The translations under genes and the position numbers were made by a program. The notes under the pieces were generated by a model. The model searched no databases, had not been told where the DNA came from, and saw nothing but the letters and a program-made list of their open reading frames with translations. From Armatimonadota bacterium (GTDB lineage Bacteria; Cloacimonadota; Cloacimonadia; Cloacimonadales; TCS61), in NCBI GenBank assembly GCA_030612605.1, contig JAUWNO010000143.1:1-6122 (forward strand): a stretch of DNA of 6,122 bases, in the 5' to 3' direction. Shown in pieces: positions 5,600 through 6,122 of the stretch (position 1 is its first letter; each line of letters opens with the position of its first letter).

Positions 5600-5623
5600 A
5601 GATTGAACCAACTGAGAACCTGC
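5584..5623. repeat. Nested palindrome at the end of the flavodoxin remnant
   Basis: GGTTCAATCTT (5587-5597) and AAGATTGAACC (5599-5609) are exact inverted arms around a single G, with the remnant's TGA stop in the centre. GCAGGTT (5584-5590) can alternatively pair with AACCTGC (5617-5623). The following AAATTTTTT is a weak T-tract. It looks like another dispersed palindromic element that supplies the last codons (IQSQVQS) of the remnant, rather than native coding sequence. Confidence 0.65.
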
Positions 5624-5640
5624 TGAAATTTTTTCCAAAT

Positions 5641-5673
5641 AAAAAACCAGCCGTTTCAGGCTGGTTTTTTTTT
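5641..5673. terminator. Bidirectional intrinsic terminator
   Basis: AACCAGCC (5645-5652) and GGCTGGTT (5659-5666) form an 8-bp stem with loop GTTTCA. It has an A-run on the left and a T-run (5665-5673) on the right, so it can end plus-strand transcripts from the PIN region and minus-strand transcripts of the tRNA. It abuts the tRNA CCA end with no gap. Confidence 0.92.
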
Positions 5674-5760
5674 GGTACCAGAGGCCGGACTTGAACCGGC
5701 ACGGACAAAAAGCCCGAGGGATTTTAAGTCCCTTGTGTCTACCAATTCCACCACTCCGGC
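5673..5760 (-). tRNA. tRNA-Leu(UAA)
   Basis: The transcript is 88 nt with an encoded 3' CCA. The acceptor stem is GCCGGAG/CUCUGGU (two G-U pairs) with discriminator A. The D arm carries the AAUUGGUAGACAC block typical of leucine tRNAs. The anticodon arm is GGGA-CUUAAAA-UCCC, with anticodon UAA at 5726-5724. A long class-II variable arm (CGGGCUUUUUGUCCG) and a T arm with GGUUCAAGUCC complete the fold. Length, long variable arm and anticodon agree on leucine. It reads codon UUA, which is frequent in this AT-rich genome. I see no convincing sigma70-type promoter immediately upstream. Confidence 0.97.
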
Positions 5761-5812
5761 AAAAATATCAATAGCCACTAAAAGGCACAAAAATCACAAA
5801 ACAACCATTTTT

Positions 5813-5858
5813 AAAAACTTGAGTTAAGTGAGATTTATCTTACTTGACTTAAGTTTTT
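5813..5858 (+). other. 21-bp hairpin, wobble-paired only in plus-strand RNA
   Basis: Left arm 5813-5833 and right arm 5838-5858 pair along their whole length around a UUUA loop. The only three non-Watson-Crick positions are G-U pairs in plus-strand RNA; in minus-strand RNA they would be A-C mismatches. The stem begins with five A-U pairs, so the A-run and T-run resemble a bidirectional terminator whose tract is folded into the stem. No gene on either strand obviously needs it. The rest of 5761-5812 is featureless AT-rich sequence upstream of the tRNA. Confidence 0.7.
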
Positions 5859-5969
5859 TACCAACAAGCTGAATTTCAAAGATTGGATTTGACTCACAGC
5901 ACTGTTTAAACCGAAAACAACCCGTTTAACAAGTTCGTAATCCTCAACTCACATTCCCTTCGGTCATTG
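5859..5969. other. Non-coding gap with GTCATTGCGAG-like repeat fragment
   Basis: No credible gene is present. TTCGGTCATTGCGAGTC (5959-5975) resembles the 'GTCATTGCGAG' dispersed repeat that I recall from many environmental genomes, and it runs into the inner end of repeat copy B. A partial dyad (ACTC/GAGT, CA/TG) surrounds CCCTTCGG. TGTTTAAAC and GTTTAACA near 5903-5930 form another short imperfect inverted pair. Confidence 0.4.
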
Positions 5970-6122
5970 CGAGTCAAGCTTCCCGCTATCAGCAAGGTGA
6001 TAGTTCTATTAAGATGAAAACAAAAATCTAGAACATCGGAATGTTCAGTTTGCTGATCTTCCGATTGTACGGGCAAGAACTTCTCTACATTCCGAAGATT
6101 CGACAAGTCGAAACATTCGGAA
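5970..6122 (-). repeat. 153-nt structured repeat, copy B (inverted; reaches window edge)
   Basis: This is the reverse complement of copy A with about 95% identity and no gaps. The first two hairpins are kept exactly. In the third, one base change (TATCACC in place of TATCAGC) leaves a mismatch, so this hairpin is weaker here. Identity continues to the last base of the window, so the true outer end lies beyond it. Its inner end falls near the point where the two copies diverge (GGAAGC then TTGACTCG here versus TCGAGTCG in copy A). Confidence 0.85.

Noticed and set aside
5906..6106. Minus-strand 66-codon ORF with the same N-terminus as the frame at 1818
   Set aside because: The shared peptide is produced by the two copies of a palindromic non-coding repeat. 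The similarity ends where the repeat ends, and there is no ribosome site.
1802..6122. Composite transposon bounded by the inverted repeats
   Set aside because: No transposase or integrase is encoded between them, and the interval includes a tRNA and parts of two transcription units. Two independent copies of a dispersed repeat are simpler.
1..6122. CRISPR array
   Set aside because: No set of regularly spaced identical repeats with unique spacers is present. The repeats seen are isolated palindromes or a single inverted pair.

Overview
The window is AT-rich DNA from a Gram-negative bacterium: it carries a TonB-dependent outer-membrane receptor. Good Shine-Dalgarno sequences and TTGACA-like boxes stand before several genes, which is unlike typical Bacteroidota. 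The receptor architecture and the many short dispersed hairpin repeats between genes suggest an uncultured lineage of the Fibrobacteres-Chlorobi-Bacteroidetes kind, for example Cloacimonadota. That placement is inference.

Layout. Positions 1-1676 (minus strand) hold the N-terminal 558 codons of a TonB-dependent receptor that runs off the left edge. Its leader, about 500 nt long, contains a TPP (thi-box) riboswitch (2173-2086), an intrinsic terminator (2072-2028) and one copy of a 153-nt structured repeat. A second, divergent TPP riboswitch (2296-2372, plus strand) runs into the Shine-Dalgarno of a TTG-initiated sodium:solute symporter (2380-3831). The best reading of 1-3831 is a divergent thiamine or thiamine-precursor uptake locus. 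The receptor would bring substrate across the outer membrane and the symporter across the inner membrane, with both shut off by TPP through different expression platforms.

Downstream come a small four-helix membrane protein (3945-4328), then a two-gene unit with its own promoter. That unit is a 94-aa partner protein overlapping by 4 nt a 160-aa PIN-domain nuclease with intact acidic residues (4542-5305), a likely toxin-antitoxin-like module. The C-terminal half of a flavodoxin-family gene follows as a remnant (5315-5599). A bidirectional terminator separates it from a minus-strand tRNA-Leu(UAA) at 5760-5673.

The right end (5761-6122) has no gene. It holds a 21-bp hairpin and a second, inverted copy of the 153-nt repeat (about 95% identical) that reaches the window edge. 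At least four other short palindromic or repeat families sit in the intergenic gaps, so the spaces between genes are largely built of dispersed repeats.
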